64,000 nucleotides of DNA from Bythopirellula sp. Its GTDB lineage: Bacteria; Planctomycetota; Planctomycetia; Pirellulales; Lacipirellulaceae. Positions 19,498-28,814 of this stretch are shown in pieces. Under the pieces are notes generated by a model, which was not told where the DNA came from, did not search any database, and saw only the letters and a program-made list of their open reading frames with translations. The position numbers were made by a program, and so were the translations under genes. Numbering within the stretch: the first letter of the stretch is position 1; each line of letters opens with the position of its first letter. The DNA is taken from NCBI GenBank assembly GCA_028285205.1, contig JANQQA010000298.1, positions 1 through 64,000 of the forward strand, written 5' to 3'.

Positions 19498-19650
19498 GGA
19501 CTTTTGCCGCTTTTTGCGTTTTCGCACGGTTCCCGCAAACGCATTTTTTAACGCAAAAGTCCTCCGTTTTGCAGCCGCTCAAATTCGCAAGTGTCTTCCA
19601 AGTAGGGACTTCCCGAACCATTGCCTGGCAAAAACAAACCACTTTTGCCA
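19498..19650. repeat. Copy A of a structured non-coding repeat (GGACTTTTGC...GCAAAAGTCC + GGCAAAA-loop-TTTTGCC)
   Basis: 10-bp inverted repeat 19498-19507/19553-19562 and hairpin GGCAAAAACAAACCACTTTTGCC; matches the organisation of 47422-47573. Confidence 0.55.
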
Positions 19651-19788
19651 TTTGCGGTTTTTGGCAACGGCCAACGGGGCCACCTCTCCTGCGTGAGGGA
19701 GGGCAGGGGAGTGGTCGCTACCAATCTAATCGATCTGCGGCGTCGATTCAGCAACGATTTTTGGCCGCGCTGGTTGACACCTATATTG

Positions 19789-19819
19789 CACCACGGAGTC
19801 ACGGAGGGCACGGAGAAGT
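19789..19819. repeat. CACGGAG-type dispersed repeat
   Basis: CACCACGGAGTCACGGAGGGCACGGAGAAG; inverted counterpart CCTCCGTGTTCCCCGTGACTCCGTGGT at 20125-20151. Confidence 0.7.
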
Positions 19820-19937
19820 GGTTCTGTGAGTGAGGAACACTGATCCGTGCTGAATCGACGCGATGCTGCAAACACCGGGCTCCCTCTCCCCAGCAGCGCT
19901 GCCTACTGCCAACAGTAAGGTACTTTGCGCGGCGCGT

Positions 19938-20012
19938 TGTTTGGGGGGAGAGGGCGGGGTGAGGGGGAACGTTCTATTGTGGGCTTGCCCCTCACCCCAA
20001 CCCTCTCCCCAA
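19938..20012. repeat. Inverted pair of G/C-rich palindromic repeats
   Basis: TTGGGGGGAGAGGGCGGGGTGAGGGGGA ... CCCCTCACCCCAACCCTCTCCCCAA. Confidence 0.65.
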
Positions 20013-20124
20013 AGGCGTTCGTGCTTCAGAATTCACCAAGTAGCTATGCAAACACTTCCACTGGGGAGAGGGAGCCCGGCGTAACGCGCTCGATTAGCGA
20101 AGATTGGCGTTGCTCGCGTAACAT

Positions 20125-20151
20125 CCTCCGTGTTCCCCGTGACTCCGTGGT
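20125..20151. repeat. CACGGAG-type dispersed repeat, inverted orientation
   Basis: CCTCCGTGTTCCCCGTGACTCCGTGGT. Confidence 0.65.
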
Positions 20152-20157
20152 AATCCC

Positions 20158-22299
20158 CTACAAACCCCAGCCGAAGAGATCCTCAGCAAGTTCGGCGAAG
20201 AGCGCAAGCTGCGCGTCCGATGAGTCGATGGGACTCTCAGCGGATTCCACCTGAGCAGCTAAGATCGGCGAGAACGTGTCTCCGTGGTCCTCAGGCAGCA
20301 CCTCCACATACGCCTGATCTGCAACTACCACCACCTGTTCTTCATTCTCACTCCCCATCACACCTAACACCGCATCCACCAACGACGCCGCTATTGGATC
20401 ACTGGCCACTGCCCCCTGACCAATGGCCCCTAACGGCGGCGGCGGAGCCTCCGTCTGACCGTAGCTCACTCGCCAGGCGGCGAGGTCGCTGAGGTCGACA
20501 TCGCCGTCGCCGTCACTATCGCCATCGGCGCGGGTGGCATTCTCGGTGATACCGAAGCCAATTTGCCAGGCGAGAAAATCTTGCCCATTGACGTGATCGT
20601 CGTCGACGAAGTCGGCCGACGGTGGCGTCTGCGCTTCGTAAGCCCCGATGTCGATCCGCTGCTGCGGAATGCCCGAGAGCATGCCGGTCGCCACGCGATG
20701 AAAGGGAGCACCGCGTTGATCGAATTCGCCGGGGTCAAAAACAATCGAAGGGTCTCCTGCTTCCAGCGCAGGACTGCCGGGAAGCAACGCATGCGTTTGT
20801 GTTGGTCCGCCGTTGTCGGCGAGTGGACCGAGGAGTGGGTCGACGTTGAGGAGGTTGCCGACGCCGGTGGTGGCGTCGATACCAGAGCCTGCGGTGTTGC
20901 TAATGATGCTGTAACTAATAACCAAGGGTCCATCTGGATCAACCATTAGATTCGGCGCGATGCCACTGTCAGAGTTATTAGCGACTAACGAATCTACAAC
21001 CGTCAATGGCTGGTCGCCAAACAACGGAGGATTATCAATAAAGATCCCGCCTCCAGCGTCAACCGTTAAGTTATCAGTGACTGTGCTGCCAAACATTGAC
21101 AATTGGCCATTCCTCGTGTGAAACCCGCCTCCTCGTGTGAAACTACCTTCGGTACTGTTTCCACTAACAGTGCTGGACAACAGAGTAGCGGTACCTGAAG
21201 AGAGATAAATGCCTCCACCATCAGCAAAAGGTCCCATAGTCCTGTTTTTGCTAATTTCGCTGCCTTCGGCATACAAACTACCCTGTCCCACTGAGATCCC
21301 CGCGCCAGTTGCATCCTCACCGGCCGTCGTGTTACCGCTAACAGAGCTATTGGCCAAGTTCAAGCTACCGGCTCCAACACCAATACCTCCGCCTAGGGCA
21401 GCTATCCCTGCGGTGCGATTGCTACTTATGATGCTATCAGTAACGTGAAGAGCGCCCGAAAAAGTGTAAATTCCCGCGCCTCTACTGCGTTCACCCTCAG
21501 TGTAGTTGCCGCTTAGAGTGCTGCCCGTGACGGAGACTAGGCCACTCCCGTTGTAGATCGCTCCGCCATATGCAAAGTCGCCCAAAGTACCATTACCGGT
21601 AACCACACTGTCAACGAAACTGAGCGTTCCACCGACGGTAAAAATTGCGCCACCGAATGCGAATGGTCCAGAAGTCCTGTTCTCTGCAACAGTAGTATTT
21701 GACAGAGTAACAGAGCCAGCTCTTGCAAAAACGCCGCCGCCGGACGCATACTCTCCGTGCGTTTCGTTTCCCAGAAGTGTGCCATGTAATACGTTAAGCG
21801 CGCCCGCCGAATTAAATCGAATCCCACCACCGCTATACGTCGTCGCTGGAGGCGAGTTGTCACTAGCCGTTCTGCCATTCTGTAGTGTGATAGTAGAGAG
21901 ATTAAGGTCTCCGCTGACAGCGGAATAATTCAACACCCGGGACTGCCTCTGCGCATCAATCGCCAACAATTCCTGCCCCGGACCATCAATCGTTAGTGTC
22001 TCGCTAATCTCAAGTTCCCCGTCCTCAAGAAAAATCGTCCGAGGCTGATCGAAAAACGGCCGCGCAAACTCAATCGTGTCCTCGACATCGTTGCTCACAA
22101 ACCCGTCGATCACCGTGCCGGGGTTGTTGGCGATTTCGATCGCTTCGCGGAGGCTCAACTCGCCGTCGCCCGCCAGGTTGGCGATGGTGTCGTCCCGATC
22201 GTTTTGGACGGTGAGCACTGCCAGCAACCGGCGGTCTTCCAGGTGCTCGATGCGTAAACGGCGCTGATTTGCCGAGCGATCGCGAACTTGTTTGGGCAT
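20158..22299 (-). CDS. Planctomycete surface protein: CSLREAI-like / right-handed beta-helix / choice-of-anchor Q, with dockerin-like C-terminal region
   Basis: N-term RRLRIEHLEDRRLLAVLTV; GELSLREAIEIANNPG; many SxVSGN repeats; LLPGSPALEAGD; DGDSDGDGDVDLSDLAAWR dockerin-like. Confidence 0.85.
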   Translation of the reverse strand: MPKQVRDRSANQRRLRIEHLEDRRLLAVLTVQNDRDDTIANLAGDGELSLREAIEIANNPGTVIDGFVSNDVEDTIEFARPFFDQPRTIFLEDGELEISETLTIDGPGQELLAIDAQRQSRVLNYSAVSGDLNLSTITLQNGRTASDNSPPATTYSGGGIRFNSAGALNVLHGTLLGNETHGEYASGGGVFARAGSVTLSNTTVAENRTSGPFAFGGAIFTVGGTLSFVDSVVTGNGTLGDFAYGGAIYNGSGLVSVTGSTLSGNYTEGERSRGAGIYTFSGALHVTDSIISSNRTAGIAALGGGIGVGAGSLNLANSSVSGNTTAGEDATGAGISVGQGSLYAEGSEISKNRTMGPFADGGGIYLSSGTATLLSSTVSGNSTEGSFTRGGGFHTRNGQLSMFGSTVTDNLTVDAGGGIFIDNPPLFGDQPLTVVDSLVANNSDSGIAPNLMVDPDGPLVISYSIISNTAGSGIDATTGVGNLLNVDPLLGPLADNGGPTQTHALLPGSPALEAGDPSIVFDPGEFDQRGAPFHRVATGMLSGIPQQRIDIGAYEAQTPPSADFVDDDHVNGQDFLAWQIGFGITENATRADGDSDGDGDVDLSDLAAWRVSYGQTEAPPPPLGAIGQGAVASDPIAASLVDAVLGVMGSENEEQVVVVADQAYVEVLPEDHGDTFSPILAAQVESAESPIDSSDAQLALFAELAEDLFGWGL

Positions 22300-22500
22300 G
22301 ACGGATCTTGAAGGTAGGTCAACCGGCGGGCGTTGGCACCAGTTGGTCGGACAGAACGGACGCTCACGCGTAGTGGCTGGCGTTGCGGGACGCGATGATC
22401 AACCCATTATAAGCCGATCCCCGGCGTTTTACGATCAATCGCCGTACAGCGATCGGGCTGGATTTGCTAAATTGTCACTTGGACCTGACCAACGGATATT

Positions 22501-22576
22501 TCACCACGGACAGACAGAGGGCACGGAGAGGTTTCTCATCGACCTCTCCTCGGTGTTCTCCGTGTCTCCGTGGTTC
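22501..22576. repeat. CACGGAG-type dispersed repeats in inverted orientation forming a long hairpin
   Basis: TCACCACGGACAGACAGAGGGCACGGAGAGGTTTCTCATCGACCTCTCCTCGGTGTTCTCCGTGTCTCCGTGGTTCA. Confidence 0.75.
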
Positions 22577-22620
22577 AAAAATAGGCCGTCGCACCATGAG
22601 GACGGCAAGAGGGTGAATCC

Positions 22621-24333
22621 ATGAACCAAGCACCGACCAAAGACACTGACGATACGACCCCAGATGATGGGCGACCTTCGCGGAATTTCATTCAGCAAAT
22701 CATCGACACCGATCTGACCGCGGGCAAGAACGAGGGCCGCGTGCATACGCGGTTTCCGCCGGAGCCCAACGGCTATCTTCACATCGGGCACGCCAAGAGC
22801 ATCTGCCTTAACTCGGGCCTGGCGCGCGAGTATGACGGCAAGTTCAACCTGCGGTTCGACGACACCAACCCCGCCAAGGAAGAGCAGGAGTACGTCGATT
22901 CAATCATGGACGATGTGCGTTGGCTGGGCGGCGATTGGGAAGATCGGCTGTTTTTTGCGTCGGACTATTTTGATCAGCTCTACGAATGGGCGATTCAGCT
23001 CATCAGAGACGGCAAGGCATTTGTCTGCGATCTCGATGCGGAGCAGATGCGCGAGTATCGCGGCACGCTCACCGAGCCGGGTAAGGAATCGCCCTATCGT
23101 GACCGCAGTGTCGAACAGAATCTTGAGCTGCTGGAAAAGATGAAGGCGGGCGAGTTTCCCGATGGGTCGAAGACCTTACGCGCGAAGATCGATATGGCTT
23201 CGCCGAACATTAACTTGCGCGATCCGGTGATGTACCGCATCAAGCGAGCCCACCATCATCGCACGGGCGACAAGTGGTGCATCTATCCGTCGTACGACTA
23301 CACACACGGCCAGAGCGATTCGATCGAGGGGATTACTCATTCAATCTGCACACTGGAGTTCGAGAATCATCGACCGCTGTACGATTGGTTTTGCGAGAAC
23401 CTGGGTATTCACCATCCGCAGCAAATCGAGTTCGCACGCCTGAACATCACGTACACCGTGATGAGCAAACGCAAGCTGCTGCAGCTGGTCGACGAACAGC
23501 ACGTTGACGGTTGGGACGACCCGCGCATGCTCACGATCCGCGGCCTGCGCCGACGCGGGTACACGTCCGAGTCGATTCGCGCGTTTTGTGAACGCATCGG
23601 CGTGGCTAAGTTCAACAGCACCATCGACATGGCATGGCTGGAGGATGCGGTACGCGAACACCTCAACGAGCGCGCTCCGCGTGCGATGGGCGTGCTACGC
23701 CCGCTGAAGATCGTTCTCACCAACGTGGGCGAAGACGAAGAGATCGAGTGCGAAGCAGCCAACCATCCGCAGAATCCGGAGATGGGCACGCGGAAGATCA
23801 TGCTCACGCGCGAGATCTTCATTGAGCAGGACGACTTCATGGAGGACGGACCGAAGAAGTTCTTCCGGCTCAAGAAGGGCGGGGCAGTGCGGATTCGCTC
23901 GGCTGGCATTATTGAGTGTGGCGAGATCGTCAAGAACGAGGCGGGCGAAGTAACCGAAGTGCACTGCTCGTTCAACCCCGACACGACCGCCTTGTTCGAC
24001 GGCAAAAAGGTGAAGGGCACGATTCACTGGGTCAGTGCCAAGCACGCGATCGACGCGGAGGTGCGGCTGTACGATCACCTGTTCGCAAGCGAAACGCCCG
24101 ACAAGACCGAAGAGGGCGGCACGTTCCTCGACAACCTCAATCCCAACTCGTTGGAAGTGGTCACCACAGCGAAGCTGGAACCGTCACTCGTCGAGGCCAA
24201 AGCGGGCGATCGTTTCCAGTTCGAACGGACGGGATACTTTTATGTTGACCCCGTTGATGCAATCGACGGGAAGCCCGTGTTCAATCGTACGGCGACGCTG
24301 CGTGATACTTGGGCGAAGGTTAAAGGGAAGTAG
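22621..24333 (+). CDS. glnS: Glutaminyl-tRNA synthetase
   Basis: [21 protein letters not shown] (HIGH); FDDTNP; VMSKRKL (KMSKS-like); FVDP-type C-terminal anticodon-binding region. Confidence 0.96.
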   Translation: MNQAPTKDTDDTTPDDGRPSRNFIQQIIDTDLTAGKNEGRVHTRFPPEPNGYLHIGHAKSICLNSGLAREYDGKFNLRFDDTNPAKEEQEYVDSIMDDVRWLGGDWEDRLFFASDYFDQLYEWAIQLIRDGKAFVCDLDAEQMREYRGTLTEPGKESPYRDRSVEQNLELLEKMKAGEFPDGSKTLRAKIDMASPNINLRDPVMYRIKRAHHHRTGDKWCIYPSYDYTHGQSDSIEGITHSICTLEFENHRPLYDWFCENLGIHHPQQIEFARLNITYTVMSKRKLLQLVDEQHVDGWDDPRMLTIRGLRRRGYTSESIRAFCERIGVAKFNSTIDMAWLEDAVREHLNERAPRAMGVLRPLKIVLTNVGEDEEIECEAANHPQNPEMGTRKIMLTREIFIEQDDFMEDGPKKFFRLKKGGAVRIRSAGIIECGEIVKNEAGEVTEVHCSFNPDTTALFDGKKVKGTIHWVSAKHAIDAEVRLYDHLFASETPDKTEEGGTFLDNLNPNSLEVVTTAKLEPSLVEAKAGDRFQFERTGYFYVDPVDAIDGKPVFNRTATLRDTWAKVKGK

Positions 24334-24366
24334 TTCACCACGGAGTCGCTGAGAGCACGAAGGTGA
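24333..24366. repeat. CACGGAG-type dispersed repeat (degenerate)
   Basis: TTCACCACGGAGTCGCTGAGAGCACGAAGGTGAGG immediately after the glnS stop. Confidence 0.5.
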
Positions 24367-24536
24367 GGAATGACCAAGCCGCAATGACGACTGATTGTTG
24401 GCAAGCAGGTCATTTACCTCGTGGCGTAACGAGCTTTCTTTTCGGCGATTTCTAGGCAACTAATTGACGATCGCAGGTGCGCGCCGTAGGTTGATGGACG
24501 ACTTGTCCGCTTCCTACTTTGCATGGGGTCTTGCGC

Positions 24537-26207
24537 ATGTTTGCTTCTCGAAAATCGCTGTTCCGTTTTGTTTGCTATCTGATGGCGATCGTCACGCCGC
24601 TCGCCCCGTCGGCCACGCTCGTCGCCCAGACGCCAGCGGCTGCCGAGCAGACGCAATACATCCTACCGTATTCCGCAGCAATCGTGTCTGCGCGACCTCG
24701 TCAGTTGCTGACGAGCGAAACTGCCCAGGCCTTTCCAATTGAGGTCCTGCAGGCGGCAAGTTTGAAGGAATTGGGTTTCGATCCGCTGAAAGTTGAACGC
24801 ATCGTGTTCTCAATGATTCCGCCGCTTGCGGGTCCGCCCAGCTACGCGATCTTGGTGGAACTCACAGAACGCATCGACCTCAGCAAACTCTCTCCAAAAC
24901 TGACTCGGCACACCATTCCCGCTGAGCGCGACGGGGAGTCGTACTTGCAGAGCCAAAACCCACAGGAACCCAGTCTGATTTGGGTTGGGGAGAAGACACT
25001 GTTGCTTGCGCCGGAGCACAGTCTGAACCAGTTGCTCTCCAGCAGTTCCAGCAGACGTGACGCCTTCGCCAAGCAGCTGGCCGAGTGCGAGAACGACGAC
25101 CTGGCGCTGCTGGTCAACCTGACGGGGCTGCGTCCCCTGATCCAGATCGGCCTGGCCCAAGCGCGGCAGGAGATTCCGCCAGAGTATCACGAGTTCCTCG
25201 AGTTTCCCAATTTGCTCAAACAAGCGCGCTTTCGAGCGAGTCTCTCTGGCAGCGGTCCGATTGAGCTGTCGGTCGCCGCTGAAGACGAGGATTCGGCCGA
25301 GCGAGTCGAGGAACTGATTGAATTGCTACTGAACGTGTATCGCGACCAAGCCCGCACGCAGGCGGAACAGATGCTAGCCAGCGAAGACCCCGTCGATCAA
25401 GCGATGGGCCGCTACATCAATCGGATCACACCAACGTGGAGCGAGCAATTGGTCCCTGCGCGCGAAGGTGAGCGATTTACCATCTTCGAAATCTCGAGCG
25501 ACGGCAGCTCACAGTCGCAACTGACGATGGTGGCAATCTCGGGAGTTCTGGTCGCCTTGCTGTTGCCCGCGGTGCAAGCGGCACGCGAGGCGGCGCGGCG
25601 GACGACTTCGATGAACAACATGAAGCAGATTCTGCTGGCGATGCACAACTATCACGACAGCCACGGCGGGTTTCCGGCCGCTGCAAACGTCGATGAAAGC
25701 GGCAAACCACTGTTGAGTTGGCGTGTGCATATCTTGCCCTACGTCGAGCAGCAGGCGCTCTACAATCAGTTCCACCTCGACGAGCCTTGGGACAGCGAGC
25801 ACAACCGCCAACTGATTCCGCTGATGCCCGCGTTGTACGTCGATCCGAGTTCGCCCCAGTACGCGACCGAGGACGGTCACACGCATTATCTCGCCGTGAA
25901 GGGCGATGGCTTAGCATTCGATGGAAGTGCAAAGGGTCGTAGCTTCGCGAACTTCCGCGATGGTTTGTCCAACTCGATCCTGGTCGTACAATGCACCGAC
26001 ACCGCCGCCGTGCCGTGGACCAAGCCGCAAGATTTTGAACCCAAGAAGCAAACGCCGCTCACTGGCCTGGCCAATGGCTTCCACCCCGGCGGTTTCCTCG
26101 CCGGCTTCGCGGATGGCCACGTGCAATTCATAAGTAACGAAGTCGATCCGACCGTGTTCTGGCACATGCTCACCATTGCCGGCGGGGAAGTCGTACCGTT
26201 CGACTAA
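24537..26207 (+). CDS. DUF1559 domain-containing secreted protein
   Basis: LLPAVQAAREAARRTTSMNNMKQILLAMHNYHDSHGGFPAAANVDESGKPLLSWRVHILPYVEQQALYNQFHLDEPWDSEHN; C-terminal FADGHVQFISNEVD. Confidence 0.9.
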   Translation: MFASRKSLFRFVCYLMAIVTPLAPSATLVAQTPAAAEQTQYILPYSAAIVSARPRQLLTSETAQAFPIEVLQAASLKELGFDPLKVERIVFSMIPPLAGPPSYAILVELTERIDLSKLSPKLTRHTIPAERDGESYLQSQNPQEPSLIWVGEKTLLLAPEHSLNQLLSSSSSRRDAFAKQLAECENDDLALLVNLTGLRPLIQIGLAQARQEIPPEYHEFLEFPNLLKQARFRASLSGSGPIELSVAAEDEDSAERVEELIELLLNVYRDQARTQAEQMLASEDPVDQAMGRYINRITPTWSEQLVPAREGERFTIFEISSDGSSQSQLTMVAISGVLVALLLPAVQAAREAARRTTSMNNMKQILLAMHNYHDSHGGFPAAANVDESGKPLLSWRVHILPYVEQQALYNQFHLDEPWDSEHNRQLIPLMPALYVDPSSPQYATEDGHTHYLAVKGDGLAFDGSAKGRSFANFRDGLSNSILVVQCTDTAAVPWTKPQDFEPKKQTPLTGLANGFHPGGFLAGFADGHVQFISNEVDPTVFWHMLTIAGGEVVPFD

Positions 26208-26224
26208 ATCGCCCAGCCGCTCGG

Positions 26225-26248
26225 CGAGCCCCGCTTCAGCGGGCGGGT
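26225..26248. repeat. REP palindrome, left flank of RAYT
   Basis: CGAGCCCCGCTTCAGCGGGCGGGT. Confidence 0.75.
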
Positions 26249-26273
26249 AAGCAACCAAACCAACCGCGGTAAC

Positions 26274-26870
26274 TTGAAGAACATGCCGAAGCGAATCCAA
26301 AAAGTTTCGCGCAGTACAAACTCAGAATACCGTGGACGACACCGCTGCGAACATTGGTTGATCGATAATCAAGTCTATTTCATCACCGCTCGCTGCCGCG
26401 ATCGCCAACCACTGTTTGCGCAAGAAGAAGCCAAAGCAGTTTATTGGGAACGCTTCGACTACTACACGAGAGAGTACGGCTTCGTGCCGTGGGTCACTTC
26501 ACTTCTTGGCAACCATTACCATACGTTGGGCTACTTGCGGGTCGGAAAAAACCTCCCCATCCTCATGCAGCGTTTGCATGGATCGGTAGCAAAGCTGGTC
26601 AACGATCTGCAGCCAGAACGAGTGCCTAACTTCTGGCGCGACGCCAAGGGTAAGGAGTACTTTGACGGCTGCATTCGTGATGAGAAGCAGGCACGGCGAT
26701 CCTATCGATACACGCTCCTACAAGCCGTTCGGCATAGCTTGGTAACCGAGTGGCCCGAGTATCCGCACACAAGGGTCGATGTTGAATTGGAAGCGGCGAT
26801 CAAGCGATCGCATGAGCTGAATGCGTTTCTTGAGGGTGTGCCCTATAAGCGGTATCAGGGCCGCCGATAG
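26274..26870 (+). mobile_element. REP-associated tyrosine transposase (RAYT, Y1/IS200-like)
   Basis: HWLIDNQVYFITARCRDRQPLFAQEEA...LLGNHYHTLGYL (HUH-like HYH)...MQRLHGSVAKLVND...FWRDAKGKEYFDGCIRDEKQ; flanked by inverted REP palindromes. Confidence 0.85.
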
Positions 26871-26876
26871 CGCTGC

Positions 26877-26899
26877 ACCCGCCCGCTGAAGCGGGCTCG
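26877..26899. repeat. REP palindrome, right flank of RAYT (inverted relative to left copy)
   Basis: ACCCGCCCGCTGAAGCGGGCTCG is the reverse complement of the 26225-26248 element minus one C. Confidence 0.75.
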
Positions 26900-26989
26900 C
26901 CCGTGCCCGGGCCTTGTGTTCGCGGTGCTTGCGCGTGCATAATTCTTCGTTTGCTTGCCACTCGCTTTCCTCACTCCCGCTGGATCATT

Positions 26990-27892
26990 ATGCCTTTAGT
27001 TGTTGTCGGATCGGTTGCTATTGATAACGTTGAGACCCCCAAGGAGCGTCGGGACAATTTGCTCGGTGGGTCGGCGACGCATTTCTCCTATGCGGCGAGT
27101 TTTTTCACCAGCGTTCGCTTGATGGGCGTGGTCGGGGAAGACTGGCCAGAGGAACACACCAAATTCCTCGACGAGCGGGGCATCGACACCACCGGGCTGT
27201 CGGTGATTGACGGCGGTAAGACCTTTACTTGGACGGGTCGTTACGAGCCGAATATGAACGACCGCGAGACGCTTGAAGTAGAGCTGAACGTCTTCGGCGA
27301 GTTCGACCCAGTACTTCCCGAGCAATACACCAAGGCGAAGTACGTTTTCCTCGCCAATGGGGTGCCTGCCGTACAACAGAAGGTTCTCAATCAGGTCCCC
27401 GGTCGGCGGCTGGCCGTGGCCGACACGATGGATTTGTGGATTCAGACGCAGCGCGACGATCTGGAGGCGCTCCTCCAGCAGCTCGATGGACTGGTGCTCA
27501 ACGATAGCGAAGCCAAGCTGATGTGCGACACGGAAAACCTCGTCGAGGCGGGTCACCAGGTTCGCGCGATGGGGCCCAAGTTCGTCGTGATCAAGAAGGG
27601 CGAGCATGGGGCGATGTTCTTCAGCGAACACGAAACGTATGTGTTGCCCGCCTTTCCTACGCCCAACGTGATTGATCCGACCGGTGCCGGCGACAGCTTC
27701 GCAGGTGGGATGATGGGCTACCTGTCGGAGCAAGACAACTTCGACCCGACGACCCTCAAGACAGCACTTGCTTACGGCACGCTGACCGCGAGTTTCAACG
27801 TCGAAGGCTTTGGCCTGGAACGGATGCAAGAAATCACCCGCGACGATATCGAAAACCGCATGCGTGACTACCGTCAGATGCTGAGCTTCTAG
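26990..27892 (+). CDS. PfkB-family carbohydrate/nucleoside kinase
   Basis: MPLVVVGSVAIDNVETPKERRDNLLGGSATHFSYAASFF...DPTGAGDSFAGGMMGYL. Confidence 0.9.
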   Translation: MPLVVVGSVAIDNVETPKERRDNLLGGSATHFSYAASFFTSVRLMGVVGEDWPEEHTKFLDERGIDTTGLSVIDGGKTFTWTGRYEPNMNDRETLEVELNVFGEFDPVLPEQYTKAKYVFLANGVPAVQQKVLNQVPGRRLAVADTMDLWIQTQRDDLEALLQQLDGLVLNDSEAKLMCDTENLVEAGHQVRAMGPKFVVIKKGEHGAMFFSEHETYVLPAFPTPNVIDPTGAGDSFAGGMMGYLSEQDNFDPTTLKTALAYGTLTASFNVEGFGLERMQEITRDDIENRMRDYRQMLSF

Positions 27893-27911
27893 CGCAAAGC
27901 GGAGAAGGGAG

Positions 27912-27996
27912 AGCGGAAAGCCGATCCAGGGGCTAACGCCCCCTGGCTGTTTACGTTCGGCCCTGCATCGCCTCTTCCGCTTTCCGCTTTCTTTCT
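27912..27996. repeat. Intergenic palindromic element
   Basis: AGCGGAAAG ... CCAGGGGCTAACGCCCCCTGG ... CTTTCCGCT. Confidence 0.5.
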
Positions 27997-27997
27997 A

Positions 27998-28576
27998 ATG
28001 TCTACCACGCGTACATTCATTGCTATCCCCGCTAACGACGAACTCTACGCCCGCGCGCTCGCGACGATCGACGAGTTGCGGCCGCTGACGGACAACGTGC
28101 GTTGGGTGGCGCCAGACAACTTGCACTGGACGCTGCAGTTTCTGGGCGAGGTGGAGGACGTGACGCTGTATGAAATCTGTCGCGATGTGGCGCGGGTGTG
28201 CGATTCGACCGAGCCCTTCGAGCTTAGCGGTTTGGTGGTGAGCGCATTTCCCAATATCGAAAAACCTCGCACCATCTGGCTCGGCGCGGGAGAGGGCGGC
28301 GCGGAACTGCGCCAGTTGCAGGATGGCATCGAAGACCGCATGGCCAAACTCGGGTTCCGTCCGGAACGTCGGAAATACACTCCACATCTAACAATCGGCC
28401 GCGTGCACCAAGGGAGCCATGGGGGTGCGGCGCTGAGCGGGCGTTTGGCGGAGTTGACCGACTTCGATGGCGGCATGATGGAAGTCGACGAGGTGATCGT
28501 CTACGGCAGCGAGCTGAGTCGCGATGGTCCAACCTATCACGTCATCGGCCGGGCGCCCCTCGCTGGTGGTAGTTAA
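27998..28576 (+). CDS. thpR: RNA 2',3'-cyclic phosphodiesterase (ThpR/LigT family)
   Basis: RTFIAIPANDELYARAL; two HxT(L/I) motifs: LHWTLQFLGEV and PHLTIGRV. Confidence 0.92.
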   Translation: MSTTRTFIAIPANDELYARALATIDELRPLTDNVRWVAPDNLHWTLQFLGEVEDVTLYEICRDVARVCDSTEPFELSGLVVSAFPNIEKPRTIWLGAGEGGAELRQLQDGIEDRMAKLGFRPERRKYTPHLTIGRVHQGSHGGAALSGRLAELTDFDGGMMEVDEVIVYGSELSRDGPTYHVIGRAPLAGGS

Positions 28577-28814
28577 CCTCTGTGGGGTGGCAAAGTTTGG
28601 CGATCGTTCCGATTATTGGGGCGATGCCCACTCGGCACCACCGGAATAACCCGCACGACCGTGCGTGATAGCATCCACTTTTCAGTACAACCGTACCAAT
28701 CGGGTGGTTCCGATTGACCGGTCTCACCGATTCTAGCGTTGAACGTGGGAAAACCAGAACCGGCAAGGATGCTCGGTTCAGCTAGTCATCAACGGTTCCA
28801 GGGAGGGAGTCGCT

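Noticed and set aside
18746-20083. CRISPR array
   Set aside because: Repeats are palindromic, irregularly spaced and in mixed orientation, with no constant spacer length or cas genes.
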